A stretch of 39,812 nt of DNA from Phycisphaerae bacterium (GTDB lineage Bacteria; Planctomycetota; Phycisphaerae; UBA1845): positions 1 through 39,812 of the forward strand of contig JABWBH010000043.1 in NCBI GenBank assembly GCA_013360585.1. The letters are read 5' to 3'. Made by a program: the position numbers and the translations under genes. Positions 33,194 to 39,812 of the stretch are shown in pieces. The notes beneath the pieces are model-generated. The model did no database searches. It worked only from the letters and a program-made list of their open reading frames with translations, and was not told the origin of the DNA. Each line of letters begins with the position of its first letter. Position 1 is the stretch's first letter.

Positions 33194-34909
33194 TTACCCC
33201 TTCATGAACACCGCCTTGAAGTTCGCGATGCATTCCTTGATCTTCGCCGCCAGGGCGTCGGGCAACTCGCCCTTCCTCACTTCCGCCACCACTTCCGGAT
33301 GCTCATCGCGGAACATCGCCAGCATCTTCGTCTCGAATTCGGCGACCCGGTGAACCGGCACGTCATCGAGAAACCCCTGCGTGCCCGCGAAGATCGAAAG
33401 CACCTGCTGGTCCACAGGGAAGGGGCGGTACTGCGGCTGCTTGAGCAACTCCACCATGCGCCGCCCGCGATCGAGCTGCCGCTGCGTCGCCGCGTCGAGG
33501 TCCGTGCCGAGCTGTGCAAACGCCTCCAGCTCGCGGAACGCCGCCAGGTCCAGACGCAGGGAACCGGCGATCTTCTTCATATGCTTGCGCTGAGCATTGC
33601 CGCCGACGCGCGAAACCGAGATGCCGACGTTCACCGCCGGACGCACCCCCGCGAAAAACAAGTCCGGCTCGAGATAAATCTGCCCGTCGGTGATCGAAAT
33701 CACGTTCGTCGGGATGTACGCCGACACTTCGCCTTCCAGCGTCTCGATCACCGGCAGCGCCGTCAGCGATCCGCCCGTGTCCGGGAACTTGTGAACGCGG
33801 TAGTTCTCCTTATCGGGCATCGTCGCCAGCCACGCCTCAGCCTTGTGTTTGCCGTGCGGACGGTGGTACAGCCCCTGTTCATCATCCGGACGATGCTCCG
33901 GCGGCGCGGACAGCCCCTGCGGATGCTTCTTGATGATCTTGCGGTCCCGCGCATCCGCCGGCGCGCTCTTCGGAACGATTCCGAATTCCTCACGCAGCTT
34001 GCACGCACGCTCCAGAAGACGGGAGTGAAGATAGAACACGTCGCCGGGATACGCCTCACGCCCCGGGGGACGCCGCAGCAGCAGCGAAAGCTGACGGTAC
34101 GCCTGCGCCTGCTTGGACAGGTCGTCGTAGATGCACAGCGTCGCCCGACCGTGCTTGTACATGAAATACTCGGCGATTGCACATCCGGCGTAAGGGGCAA
34201 TGTACTGCAACGGAGCGCTGTCCGACGCCGAAGCGGAAATCACCACCGTGTAATCCATCGCACCGTTCGCGCGGAGCGTCTCGACGACGCCGGCGACCGT
34301 GGACTCTTTCTGGCCGATCGCGACGTAAACGCAGATCACGTCGCCGCCCTTCTGATTGATGATCGTGTCGATCGCGATCGCCGTCTTGCCCGTCTTGCGG
34401 TCCCCGATGATCAGCTCGCGCTGCCCGCGCCCGATCGGGATCATCGCGTCGATCGCCTTGATGCCCGTCTGCAGCGGTTCGTTGACCGGTTGACGCTCGG
34501 CGATGCCCGGAGCCTTGAACTCCAGCGGACGCCGCTCCGGCGTGTCCACCGCCCCCAGCCCGTCCAGCGGACGCCCCAGCGGGTCAATCACGCGACCGAC
34601 GACGGCGTCGCCGACCGGAACAGAAAGCAGTTCCCCGGTCCGCCGCACTTCGTCCCCTTCCTTGATGGCGAGATAGTCGCCGAGGATGACGATGCCGACC
34701 GAGCCTTCCTCCAGGTTGAACACCTGCCCCTTGGCGCCGCTGGCGAAGGTCACCAGCTCGCCGGCCATCGCGTTCCCCAGACCGTACACCCGGGCGATAC
34801 CGTCGCCGACCTCCAGCACCCGCCCGACTTCGGCAACGTCCACGTTCTTGCGGTAGTTGGCGATCTCCGTGCGGATCACCGACGAGATTTCATCGACTTT
34901 GAACTTCAT
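33194..34909 (-). CDS. atpA: ATP synthase alpha subunit with an insertion
   Basis: Non-catalytic nucleotide-binding subunit of F1. P-loop GDRKTGKT at 169-176; family stretches [58 protein letters not shown] and [30 protein letters not shown] are intact. At 571 residues it is about 60 longer than usual. The excess is a charged, His/Lys/Arg/Asp-rich segment at about 306-378, between LLERACKL and GGSLTAL, near the nucleotide-site region at the alpha/beta interface. Shorter insertions at this place are known in some phyla, so it may be lineage-wide. The reading frame is open and the flanks are conserved, so the protein is probably functional. Start ATG at 34909; it is followed by a heptamer-repeat gap before atpG. 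Confidence 0.96.
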   Translation of the reverse strand: MKFKVDEISSVIRTEIANYRKNVDVAEVGRVLEVGDGIARVYGLGNAMAGELVTFASGAKGQVFNLEEGSVGIVILGDYLAIKEGDEVRRTGELLSVPVGDAVVGRVIDPLGRPLDGLGAVDTPERRPLEFKAPGIAERQPVNEPLQTGIKAIDAMIPIGRGQRELIIGDRKTGKTAIAIDTIINQKGGDVICVYVAIGQKESTVAGVVETLRANGAMDYTVVISASASDSAPLQYIAPYAGCAIAEYFMYKHGRATLCIYDDLSKQAQAYRQLSLLLRRPPGREAYPGDVFYLHSRLLERACKLREEFGIVPKSAPADARDRKIIKKHPQGLSAPPEHRPDDEQGLYHRPHGKHKAEAWLATMPDKENYRVHKFPDTGGSLTALPVIETLEGEVSAYIPTNVISITDGQIYLEPDLFFAGVRPAVNVGISVSRVGGNAQRKHMKKIAGSLRLDLAAFRELEAFAQLGTDLDAATQRQLDRGRRMVELLKQPQYRPFPVDQQVLSIFAGTQGFLDDVPVHRVAEFETKMLAMFRDEHPEVVAEVRKGELPDALAAKIKECIANFKAVFMKG

Positions 34910-34931
34910 GGATCTACTTTCACTTTCGAAC

Positions 34932-35008
34932 CGCAGGCCCGAGCCTGCGCAATCTCGCGTCTCGATCGCTTCACCCCAACCGCACGATCGCGCGGGCTAA
35001 AAGCCCGC
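34932..35008. repeat. Two perfect hairpins between atpH and atpA
   Basis: CGCAGGC (34932-34938) pairs with GCCTGCG (34943-34949) over a 4-base loop. GCGGGCT (34992-34998) pairs with AGCCCGC (35002-35008) over a 3-base loop AAA. The second resembles the widespread GCGGGCT..AGCCCGC intergenic palindromes of planctomycetes. No T-tract, so read-through from atpH to atpA is expected. Confidence 0.65.
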
Positions 35009-35030
35009 CACTCGGGAAATGCGGCCCTTC

Positions 35031-35642
35031 TTACATCAGCGCGCCTTCGATAAACCGCTTCTCCGACTCTCCGTGGATCGCACGCTCGCCGTGCTCGAAC
35101 ATCAGGTCGTGCAGGCGGGCGAGGTGACGCGACAGACTGGTGTCCAGCTTCACGTCGCCGACGCGCAGAACCAACCCGCCCAGAAGCTCGGGATCGATCG
35201 TCTCCACGAGCCGAACCGCCCGACCGGCGTACGCTCCCGCCGCCGCCGTCAGCGCCCCGCGAAGCTCCTCCGTCAGCACCACGGCGGTGATGACCTCGAC
35301 TTCCGCAACCTCCCGCGCGCGTTCATGCGCCTCTCGGAACGACGAGAAGATCGACGGCAGAAGATTCATCCGCCCCTTGGCGTTGATCACCAGAAGCGCG
35401 TCGGTCAGCAGGTCCGTCAGACGCCCCCGAAACGACTTTTCGATCACGCCCGCACGATGCTTCGCGTCAACCTCCGGATCGGTCAGATACGCGGAAAAAA
35501 CCGCGTCTTGCGCCAACAGCGCCTCCACGCCGGCCATCTCCTCCACCAGCGCGTCGCCCTGCTTGCGCTCCTCGGCAAGACCGAAGATCGCTTCCGCGTA
35601 AGTCCGAGCCAGCGCCTGTGTTTTCGGATCCGTGGAACTCAC
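35031..35642 (-). CDS. atpH: ATP synthase delta subunit
   Basis: Peripheral stalk protein joining F1 to the b subunits. The 203-residue protein has the N-terminal helical domain (LARTYAEAIFGLAEERKQ.DALVEEM.GVEALL) and the C-terminal strand motif (IDPELLGGLVLRVGDVKLDTSLSRHLARL), which is diagnostic. GTG start at 35642. A little longer than the E. coli protein, by about 25 residues. It follows atpF by 59 bp and precedes atpA by a 121-bp gap that holds hairpins. Confidence 0.92.
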   Translation of the reverse strand: MSSTDPKTQALARTYAEAIFGLAEERKQGDALVEEMAGVEALLAQDAVFSAYLTDPEVDAKHRAGVIEKSFRGRLTDLLTDALLVINAKGRMNLLPSIFSSFREAHERAREVAEVEVITAVVLTEELRGALTAAAGAYAGRAVRLVETIDPELLGGLVLRVGDVKLDTSLSRHLARLHDLMFEHGERAIHGESEKRFIEGALM

Positions 35643-35701
35643 CGGTAGATCTCGTTCAATGCTTCGCCGTCACCCCGTCCGCGCCCCGGTCGCCCGACTG
35701 A

Positions 35702-36370
35702 CTAATTGTTCCTCGCCTTGCCCAGCTCCTCGATCGACTCGCGGATCAGGTCGCGATGAACATCCGCGCTGACCTCTTTCTTGATCAGCCGCGAGGCGAT
35801 CTGCGTCGCCAGGTGCGCCGTCTGATGATGCAGTTGCTGAAGCGCTGTCTCGGTGGCGATGTGCAGCTCGCGCTTCGCCCGCTCCAGCGTCGTCGCAGCC
35901 TCCTTCTTCGCCTCCTCCACGATCGTGTGCTTGACGTTCTCCGCGTCGCGGCGACCCTCCGCCACGATGGCCGACGCCTCCACCCGGGCCTTGTTGATCT
36001 GCTCCGTGTACTGCTTCAGCAGCCGCTCGGCCTCCTCACGCTCCTGCTTCGCCTTCGCCAGCGAGTCGTTGATGAAACGCTCCCGCTGGATCAGGGTCTG
36101 CTGGATCGGTTTGAAGGCGAACTTCCGCAGCATCGCCAGGAGGATCAGGAAAATGACGATCGTCCAGATCGCTGCGGGCACATCGATCGTCAGCAGGTCG
36201 TACTTCGGACCGTGCCCGCTGTCGTGTGCCTCTGACGCCGCATGCGCGTCATCGGCGCCGTGGGCGCGGTTGGCAGCCGGCGGCTCCTCCGCAGGTCGCG
36301 CCCCCCCGAACACCGCCGGGGCGACCATCGAAAGCGCTGCCGCCCATCCGAATAACCTCGACATCTTCAT
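35702..36370 (-). CDS. atpF: ATP synthase b subunit with a signal-peptide-like leader
   Basis: Membrane part of the peripheral stalk. From the ATG at 36370 the protein has 222 residues: a hydrophobic leader (FGWAAALSMVAPAVFGG), a His/Asp-rich segment (HGADDAHAASEAHDSGHG), then the usual membrane helix (AAIWTIVIFLILLAMLRKFAF) and a long charged coiled coil (RERFINDSLAKAKQEREEAERLL to the C-terminus). Ordinary b subunits have only one N-terminal helix, so the extra leader suggests export of the His-rich part across the membrane. His-rich sequence also occurs in subunit a, next to it in the complex. An upstream GTG at 36418 could extend the protein, but the 36370 start gives the natural leader. 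Confidence 0.9.
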   Translation of the reverse strand: MKMSRLFGWAAALSMVAPAVFGGARPAEEPPAANRAHGADDAHAASEAHDSGHGPKYDLLTIDVPAAIWTIVIFLILLAMLRKFAFKPIQQTLIQRERFINDSLAKAKQEREEAERLLKQYTEQINKARVEASAIVAEGRRDAENVKHTIVEEAKKEAATTLERAKRELHIATETALQQLHHQTAHLATQIASRLIKKEVSADVHRDLIRESIEELGKARNN

Positions 36371-36440
36371 GACCCTGGTCCCGTTCAGCCCCGATTCAAC
36401 CGCCGGCACGACACACACGCCGCTCCGCGAGACTCCGCCG

Positions 36441-36716
36441 CTACTGCCCCGTCGCGGTCAGGAACGACCCGATGCCCTTCGCCTGAATAATCGCGAAGAA
36501 CGTGAACCCTTCAATCAGCGCCGCCGCAATCAGCATCGCCAGGAAGATACGACCCCCCGCCTCGGGCTGCCGCGCCGTACCCTCGACCGCGTTGCTGGCG
36601 ATGTGCCCGATGCCCTTGGCGGCGCCCATCACGATAAGCCCCAGCGCCAGACCCGCCCCGAACACCGCAAGACCCTTGTCCCCGATCAACTGCGTCTGAG
36701 CCAGAATGTCAAACAT
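36441..36716 (-). CDS. atpE: ATP synthase c subunit
   Basis: Ring-forming proteolipid. The 91-residue protein has two hydrophobic helices joined by the polar loop ARQPEAGGRI. The essential carboxylate is the Glu of AALIEGFTFF in helix 2. Next to it there is Gly, and helix 1 (AVFGAGLALGLIVMG) lacks the Gln of sodium-binding rings, so proton coupling is predicted. The ATG at 36716 is chosen over a GTG at 36719 because AGGTGA sits 6 bases upstream, a strong site befitting a subunit needed in many copies. A hairpin separates it from atpB. Confidence 0.95.
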   Translation of the reverse strand: MFDILAQTQLIGDKGLAVFGAGLALGLIVMGAAKGIGHIASNAVEGTARQPEAGGRIFLAMLIAAALIEGFTFFAIIQAKGIGSFLTATGQ

Positions 36717-36787
36717 CACAAGTCACCTGCTTCCCGGGGGAGTACGATGCCCCCAATATGAATCCCGACGTTCCGGTCTTAAACAAC

Positions 36788-36839
36788 AAAAAACGCCGAG
36801 GCGCCGGATGCCCCGACCAGGTCCGTCATCTTGCGCCTC
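36788..36839 (-). promoter_or_regulatory. Terminator-like hairpin between atpB and atpE
   Basis: GAGGCGC, which includes the last two bases of the atpB stop TGA, pairs perfectly with GCGCCTC 28 bases later; inside, GATG pairs with CATC. GGCG and a run of six T follow. It may end part of the transcripts, act as an attenuator, or protect a processed RNA end. Confidence 0.6.
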
Positions 36840-37962
36840 AATGCTCCGGGTACACCGACAGACTCACGAATATCGTGGTCAGGAACATGAAGATGTACGC
36901 CTGCAGAAACGCAACGAAAAGCTCCAGAAAACTCAACGCCACGCACCCCAGCACGATCGGGATCGACCCCCCGACGTACCCCGCGCTGAAACCGTGATAC
37001 GCCGGCAGCAGCAACATCAGCGACGCCAGCACGATGTGCCCGGCCGCCATGTTCGCGAAAAGGCGGATCGACAACGCGAAGGGCTTGACCACCGCACCGA
37101 TCAGTTCCAGCCCCAGCAGGAACGCCCACATCGGGAGGTCCACCAGCCACAGCGCGGCTTTCACCACCGGGGAGGCGTCGGCGCCGGGTTTGAACGGGTG
37201 AGGCGCGAAATTCCAGACATAAAGCAGGGGCGACAGAATCATCGCTCCCCCCGGCGAGATCGCGTGCGCGTGACCCCGATGACCATGTTCAGGACCGCCG
37301 TGCGCAGGATGCGGGGCGGCGCCATGCCCGTGATCGTCGTGCCCGTGATCGCCGTGCCCGTGATCGTTATGCCCGTGATCGTCGTGCCCGTGATGACCGT
37401 AAGTCCCCGCGACAAGCTGGCGGTACACCTGGGCGATGCCCCCGGCGTGGATCGAAAAGAACGCCACCAGCGCCAGCCCGGCGGTGATATTGATGTTCCC
37501 CGTCGCCGTACCGCCGATGTGCTGATTCCCCACCGCCAGCCCGAAGACCGCCCCAAGCGGAACCATCCCCAGCAGGTTGTTGATCAGAATGAAGAAAAAC
37601 AGCGCCCACAGCAGGGGCATGAACCGGTCCGTCTCCTCTTTCAGCAGCGGACGGACCACGCCCGTGCGCAGCGCGTCCATGAACGCCTCGATCAGTCCCG
37701 ACAGCCCCTTCGGCGCAGGCTGCACCCCGCCGCGAATCAACGCTCCCTGATAGCGGCGGCCGATCGGAACAAAAATCACCAGCGTCACCAACGCCGCAAT
37801 CAGCGTCATCAGCAGGTGATTCGTGAACCACCACTCCTTCGCCTGATCATCCCCCAGGAGCCCGACGCGGATCGTCGAATCCCACAGGCGGAAAAGCCCG
37901 TGCGCCACGACGTGGTCGTTAGGATCATGTCCCGCCCCCGCACCAAGGATCATTCCTGGCAT
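36838..37962 (-). CDS. atpB: ATP synthase a subunit with a His-rich repeat loop
   Basis: Proton-channel subunit of Fo. The 374-residue protein has the essential Arg in ALSIRLFANMAAGH and the family helices FMPLLWALFFFILINNLLGMVP and PLLYVWNF...P. E. coli's protein is about 270 residues, so this one is about 100 longer. Most of the excess is residues ~187-237, a loop made of G-H-(D/N/G)-D-H pentapeptides followed by HPAHGGPEHGHRGHAHA, with over 20 His. It lies between two membrane segments, so it is a soluble loop that could bind Zn, Cu, Ni or protons. The loop is encoded by 15-bp tandem repeats. The start at 37962 overlaps the end of the upstream gene by 13 bp. Later motifs are intact, so the enzyme should work. 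Confidence 0.93.
   Translation of the reverse strand: MPGMILGAGAGHDPNDHVVAHGLFRLWDSTIRVGLLGDDQAKEWWFTNHLLMTLIAALVTLVIFVPIGRRYQGALIRGGVQPAPKGLSGLIEAFMDALRTGVVRPLLKEETDRFMPLLWALFFFILINNLLGMVPLGAVFGLAVGNQHIGGTATGNINITAGLALVAFFSIHAGGIAQVYRQLVAGTYGHHGHDDHGHNDHGHGDHGHDDHGHGAAPHPAHGGPEHGHRGHAHAISPGGAMILSPLLYVWNFAPHPFKPGADASPVVKAALWLVDLPMWAFLLGLELIGAVVKPFALSIRLFANMAAGHIVLASLMLLLPAYHGFSAGYVGGSIPIVLGCVALSFLELFVAFLQAYIFMFLTTIFVSLSVYPEH
37326..37400 (-). repeat. 15-bp tandem repeats inside atpB
   Basis: Five units of GCCCGTGATCG(T/C)(C/T)(G/A)T begin at 37326, 37341, 37356, 37371 and 37386. Each codes for one pentapeptide of the His-rich loop on the minus strand. Unit length can vary by slippage without breaking the frame. 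Confidence 0.92.
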
Positions 37963-38372
37963 GCCTTGCTTCGCCCTGCGCCCGACTGTTTATCCGCCGC
38001 AGACCAGTATCCGCGCGTCAACCACACGATCAGCCCCGTCTCCACCGCCAGCAGCGACAGATACCACGCCGCCACGCTGGTCAGGAAAAACGTCTCCGGC
38101 GGTTTGCTGATCGCCAGATACGCGCCCCCGCCCCCCAGCGTCAGCAGCATCCTCAGCCCCATCGACGCCAGACCCGCCACGTGCAGCGACGACCGCGCCC
38201 GCGCATTCGCCCACGCAACCGGTACCAGCCCCGCCAGCGACGCCGCCAGACAGATCAACGCCGCCGCAACCGCCGCCTGGGATTCCCGGCCCGGCCAGTA
38301 CACCGGCGCCGCAAACCACACCGCCGCCAGCGCCAGTCCCTCAACCGCCGCAAACCCGACCAGCACGCGCAC
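37950..38372 (-). CDS. Membrane protein at the AtpI position
   Basis: A 140-residue protein with about four hydrophobic segments (GFAAVEGLALAAVWFAAPVY, AAVAAALICLAASLAGLVPVAWA, GLRMLLTLGGGGAYLAI, TFFLTSVAAWYLSLLAVETGLIVWL). Its place before atpB, overlap with it and size fit the AtpI-like proteins that help assemble the c-ring or carry ions. Sequence similarity to textbook AtpI is faint. Start: GTG at 38372, or GTG at 38366 with a better-placed GAGG. The hydrophilic tail is short. Confidence 0.65.
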   Translation of the reverse strand: MRVLVGFAAVEGLALAAVWFAAPVYWPGRESQAAVAAALICLAASLAGLVPVAWANARARSSLHVAGLASMGLRMLLTLGGGGAYLAISKPPETFFLTSVAAWYLSLLAVETGLIVWLTRGYWSAADKQSGAGRSKACQE

Positions 38373-38530
38373 GACCTCTATCCCTCGCGTCTGCTGCTTC
38401 GCTGAAAGACGGCTCGTCTCCGACCGACCCCGCCTCGCCTCGTTTAAGCAGACCTCCGGCTCACATCCGCCCAGCCGTTACGATCGACTCGCAGGGCCTC
38501 CCGGCGCCTCTCGACCCCCCATTGGAGGCC

Positions 38531-38764
38531 TTACTTCCAGCTCGAGCGCGTCAACCGCAGCACCCGGTACACCCACGCAGCCAGCGCCAGCAGCAATCCG
38601 CCCAGCAACCCCAATCCGTCCCAACCGTAACGCTCGTCAAGGCGATGCCCGAGGTAACCGAGCAGCCCGACGTACGCCAGGAACTCGATGACGAGGCTCC
38701 ACCCGACGCCGATCTGCCCGAGGGCGTCCTGACGAGGGTGCGACTTCTTGTCGGGCGGGTTCAT
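38531..38764 (-). CDS. AtpZ/AtpI-type small membrane protein
   Basis: A 77-residue protein with two transmembrane helices (WSLVIEFLAYVGLLGYLGHRLDE and LGLLGGLLLALAAWVYRVLRL). The pattern G..G.S...E......G...G...D...G matches the AtpZ (ATPase gene1) family, linked to magnesium or c-ring assembly in other bacteria. The first gene of the operon. ATG at 38764, with AGGTGA upstream. The following 158-bp gap (38373-38530) holds nothing recognisable. Confidence 0.75.
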   Translation of the reverse strand: MNPPDKKSHPRQDALGQIGVGWSLVIEFLAYVGLLGYLGHRLDERYGWDGLGLLGGLLLALAAWVYRVLRLTRSSWK

Positions 38765-38929
38765 ACTGCCCGTCACCTGCCGCGCTGGCCTTGCCGAAAT
38801 CTCGACCTGCCTGACAATGCCTCGACCGTTCGGACGCTCCGTCGGCGTCGGAATCCGCGCCTGCGGGGCGGGCGAGCATAGCGAAGCCCCTACGCGGCGT
38901 CAACGGGGTTCGTTCCAAAATGAACAAAG

Positions 38930-38958
38930 TTGCGAATCTTATCATAACCATCTATAAA
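38930..38958 (+). promoter_or_regulatory. Promoter candidate for asd
   Basis: TTGCGA (38930-38935) and TATAAA (38953-38958) are 17 bases apart in an AT-rich island that contrasts with the GC-rich surroundings. Transcription would start near 38965, about 57 bases before the GTG of asd. Confidence 0.55.
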
Positions 38959-38973
38959 TAATCAGGTTATGAT
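38941..38973. promoter_or_regulatory. Perfect 9-bp dyad in the divergent asd/atp region
   Basis: ATCATAACC (38941-38949) and GGTTATGAT (38965-38973) are exact inverted repeats, 15 bases apart, centred on the TATAAA of the asd promoter. Each arm also holds a TATGAT reading outward, so the dyad could be an operator or a pair of divergent -10 elements. Confidence 0.6.
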
Positions 38974-39021
38974 TGTTCTCCGCCGGATGTCCCGGCAGAA
39001 ACCTGGTGCGGGGAGGATCGA

Positions 39022-39812
39022 GTGAACATCGCCATCGTAGGTGCAACCGGCGCGGTCGGGCATGAGTTGTTGCGCGTGCTTGAGCAACGGCGAACACCCG
39101 TCGCGTCGTTGCGGCTTTTCGCCTCCGAGCGATCCGCCGGCGCAACGCTGGCCTTTCGGCACACGCCCCTCAAGGTCGAACCCCTGACGCGTAGCGCCTT
39201 TGACGCCGCGGGATTCGACTTCGCGTTCTTCTCGGCCGGTGCTTCAGTCAGTCGGGATTACGCGCCGATCGCCGTGCGCAGCGGCGCCGTCGTCATCGAC
39301 AACAGCTCCGCCTTCCGGATGGACCCGCACGTCCCCCTCGGCATCCCGGAGATCAACGCCGAGGCGATCCGCGCCCACCGCGGAATCATCGCCGTGCCCA
39401 ACTGCACCGCCATCATCCTCTGCATGGCCGTCCACCCCCTGCACCGCCTCGGACGCATCCGCCGGATTGTCGTCTCCACCTATCAGGCGATCAGCGGCGC
39501 CGGCGCCCGGGCCCTGGCCGAGCTACAGGAGCAGACCCGCCAGGCCGCCGCCGGACAGCCCGTCACACCCAAGGTGCTGCCGCATCCGGTAATCCACAAC
39601 GTCTTTTCGCACAACACCACGATCGGACCGGACGGATACAACGGCGAGGAGACGAAGGTCGTTCACGAAACCCGGAAGATCCTCGGGGACGATGCCATCC
39701 TCGTGTCACCCACCTGCGTCCGCGTCCCCGTCCCGCGGGCGCATGCGGAGTCGATCAACCTGACGTTCGAACGCCCCGTCACCGTCGCCCAGGCCCGCGA
39801 GGCCCTGTCCCG
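39022..39812 (+). CDS. asd: Aspartate-semialdehyde dehydrogenase, 3' end outside the window
   Basis: NADPH-dependent reduction of aspartyl phosphate in lysine, threonine and methionine synthesis. The visible 263 codons begin with the nucleotide-binding NIAIVGATGAVGHELLRVLE, then FFSAGASVSRDYA, the catalytic Cys at about 128 in IAVPNCTAI, the Gln of STYQAISGAGA, EETKVVHETRKIL and the catalytic His in VPRAHAESI. This is the standard bacterial enzyme up to the window edge, where it is cut with about 70-80 residues missing. The start is GTG at 39022 with GGGGAGG a few bases upstream. It is divergent from the atp operon and shares its regulatory region. Confidence 0.94.
   Translation, partial: MNIAIVGATGAVGHELLRVLEQRRTPVASLRLFASERSAGATLAFRHTPLKVEPLTRSAFDAAGFDFAFFSAGASVSRDYAPIAVRSGAVVIDNSSAFRMDPHVPLGIPEINAEAIRAHRGIIAVPNCTAIILCMAVHPLHRLGRIRRIVVSTYQAISGAGARALAELQEQTRQAAAGQPVTPKVLPHPVIHNVFSHNTTIGPDGYNGEETKVVHETRKILGDDAILVSPTCVRVPVPRAHAESINLTFERPVTVAQAREALS

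Noticed and set aside
38941-38973. Attachment site of an integrated element
   Set aside because: The dyad could resemble a recombination core, but no integrase is near and the flanks are housekeeping genes, so a regulatory reading is simpler.

Overview
The window is GC-rich bacterial chromosomal DNA. It most likely comes from a member of the Planctomycetota, possibly Phycisphaerae or a relative. The clues are secreted proteins with WTG..W..NW strand motifs and a dockerin-type C-terminus, an ECF sigma factor overlapping a Ser/Thr kinase with an N-terminal anti-sigma zinc finger, an AtpF with a signal-peptide-like leader, and many basic small hairpin terminators of the GCCGCGCC..GGCGCGGC type. 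This placement is inferred from gene content; no rRNA or tRNA gene was seen to confirm it.

Left part (1-15 kb): three plus-strand genes for secreted surface-type proteins come first, then a bifunctional chorismate mutase/prephenate dehydrogenase (tyrA) on the minus strand and a sigma factor/kinase pair on the plus strand. Next are a beta-propeller protein and trpS on the minus strand, with pheS divergent from trpS. A 17-bp tandem repeat separates the convergent pheS and ispG. A small overlapping gene pair (TPEERL protein plus MNT-type nucleotidyltransferase) and an uncharacterised ATP-grasp enzyme follow.

Middle part (15-29 kb): sppA with its own terminator, tadA divergent from a phospholipid N-methyltransferase-like gene, a membrane-anchored hypothetical protein, a zinc-ribbon protein translationally coupled to dihydroorotase (pyrC), a secreted Lys/Glu-rich protein, a TPR protein divergent from a YfcE-like phosphoesterase, then a minus-strand run: TolB-like propeller, SAM hydrolase (DUF62), BNR propeller and GT4 glycosyltransferase, the last two overlapping by ATGA.

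Right part (29-39.8 kb): a complete F-type ATP synthase operon on the minus strand, in the order atpZ-like, atpI-like, B, E, F, H, A, G, D, C, followed by a 38-residue bTHX ribosomal protein gene. It is unusual in several ways. Subunit a carries a His-rich pentapeptide-repeat loop, and alpha has an insertion of about 65-70 residues. The three gaps around atpG and atpD each hold inverted arrays of 7-bp repeats, and the atpG-atpD gap also holds a four-helix-bundle (23S rRNA intervening-sequence-protein family) gene whose start codon lies inside the repeat array. This looks like a family of small repeat elements that has colonised the operon, and it is the most interesting system in the window. 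A divergent promoter region with a perfect 9-bp dyad separates the operon from a truncated asd gene at the right edge.
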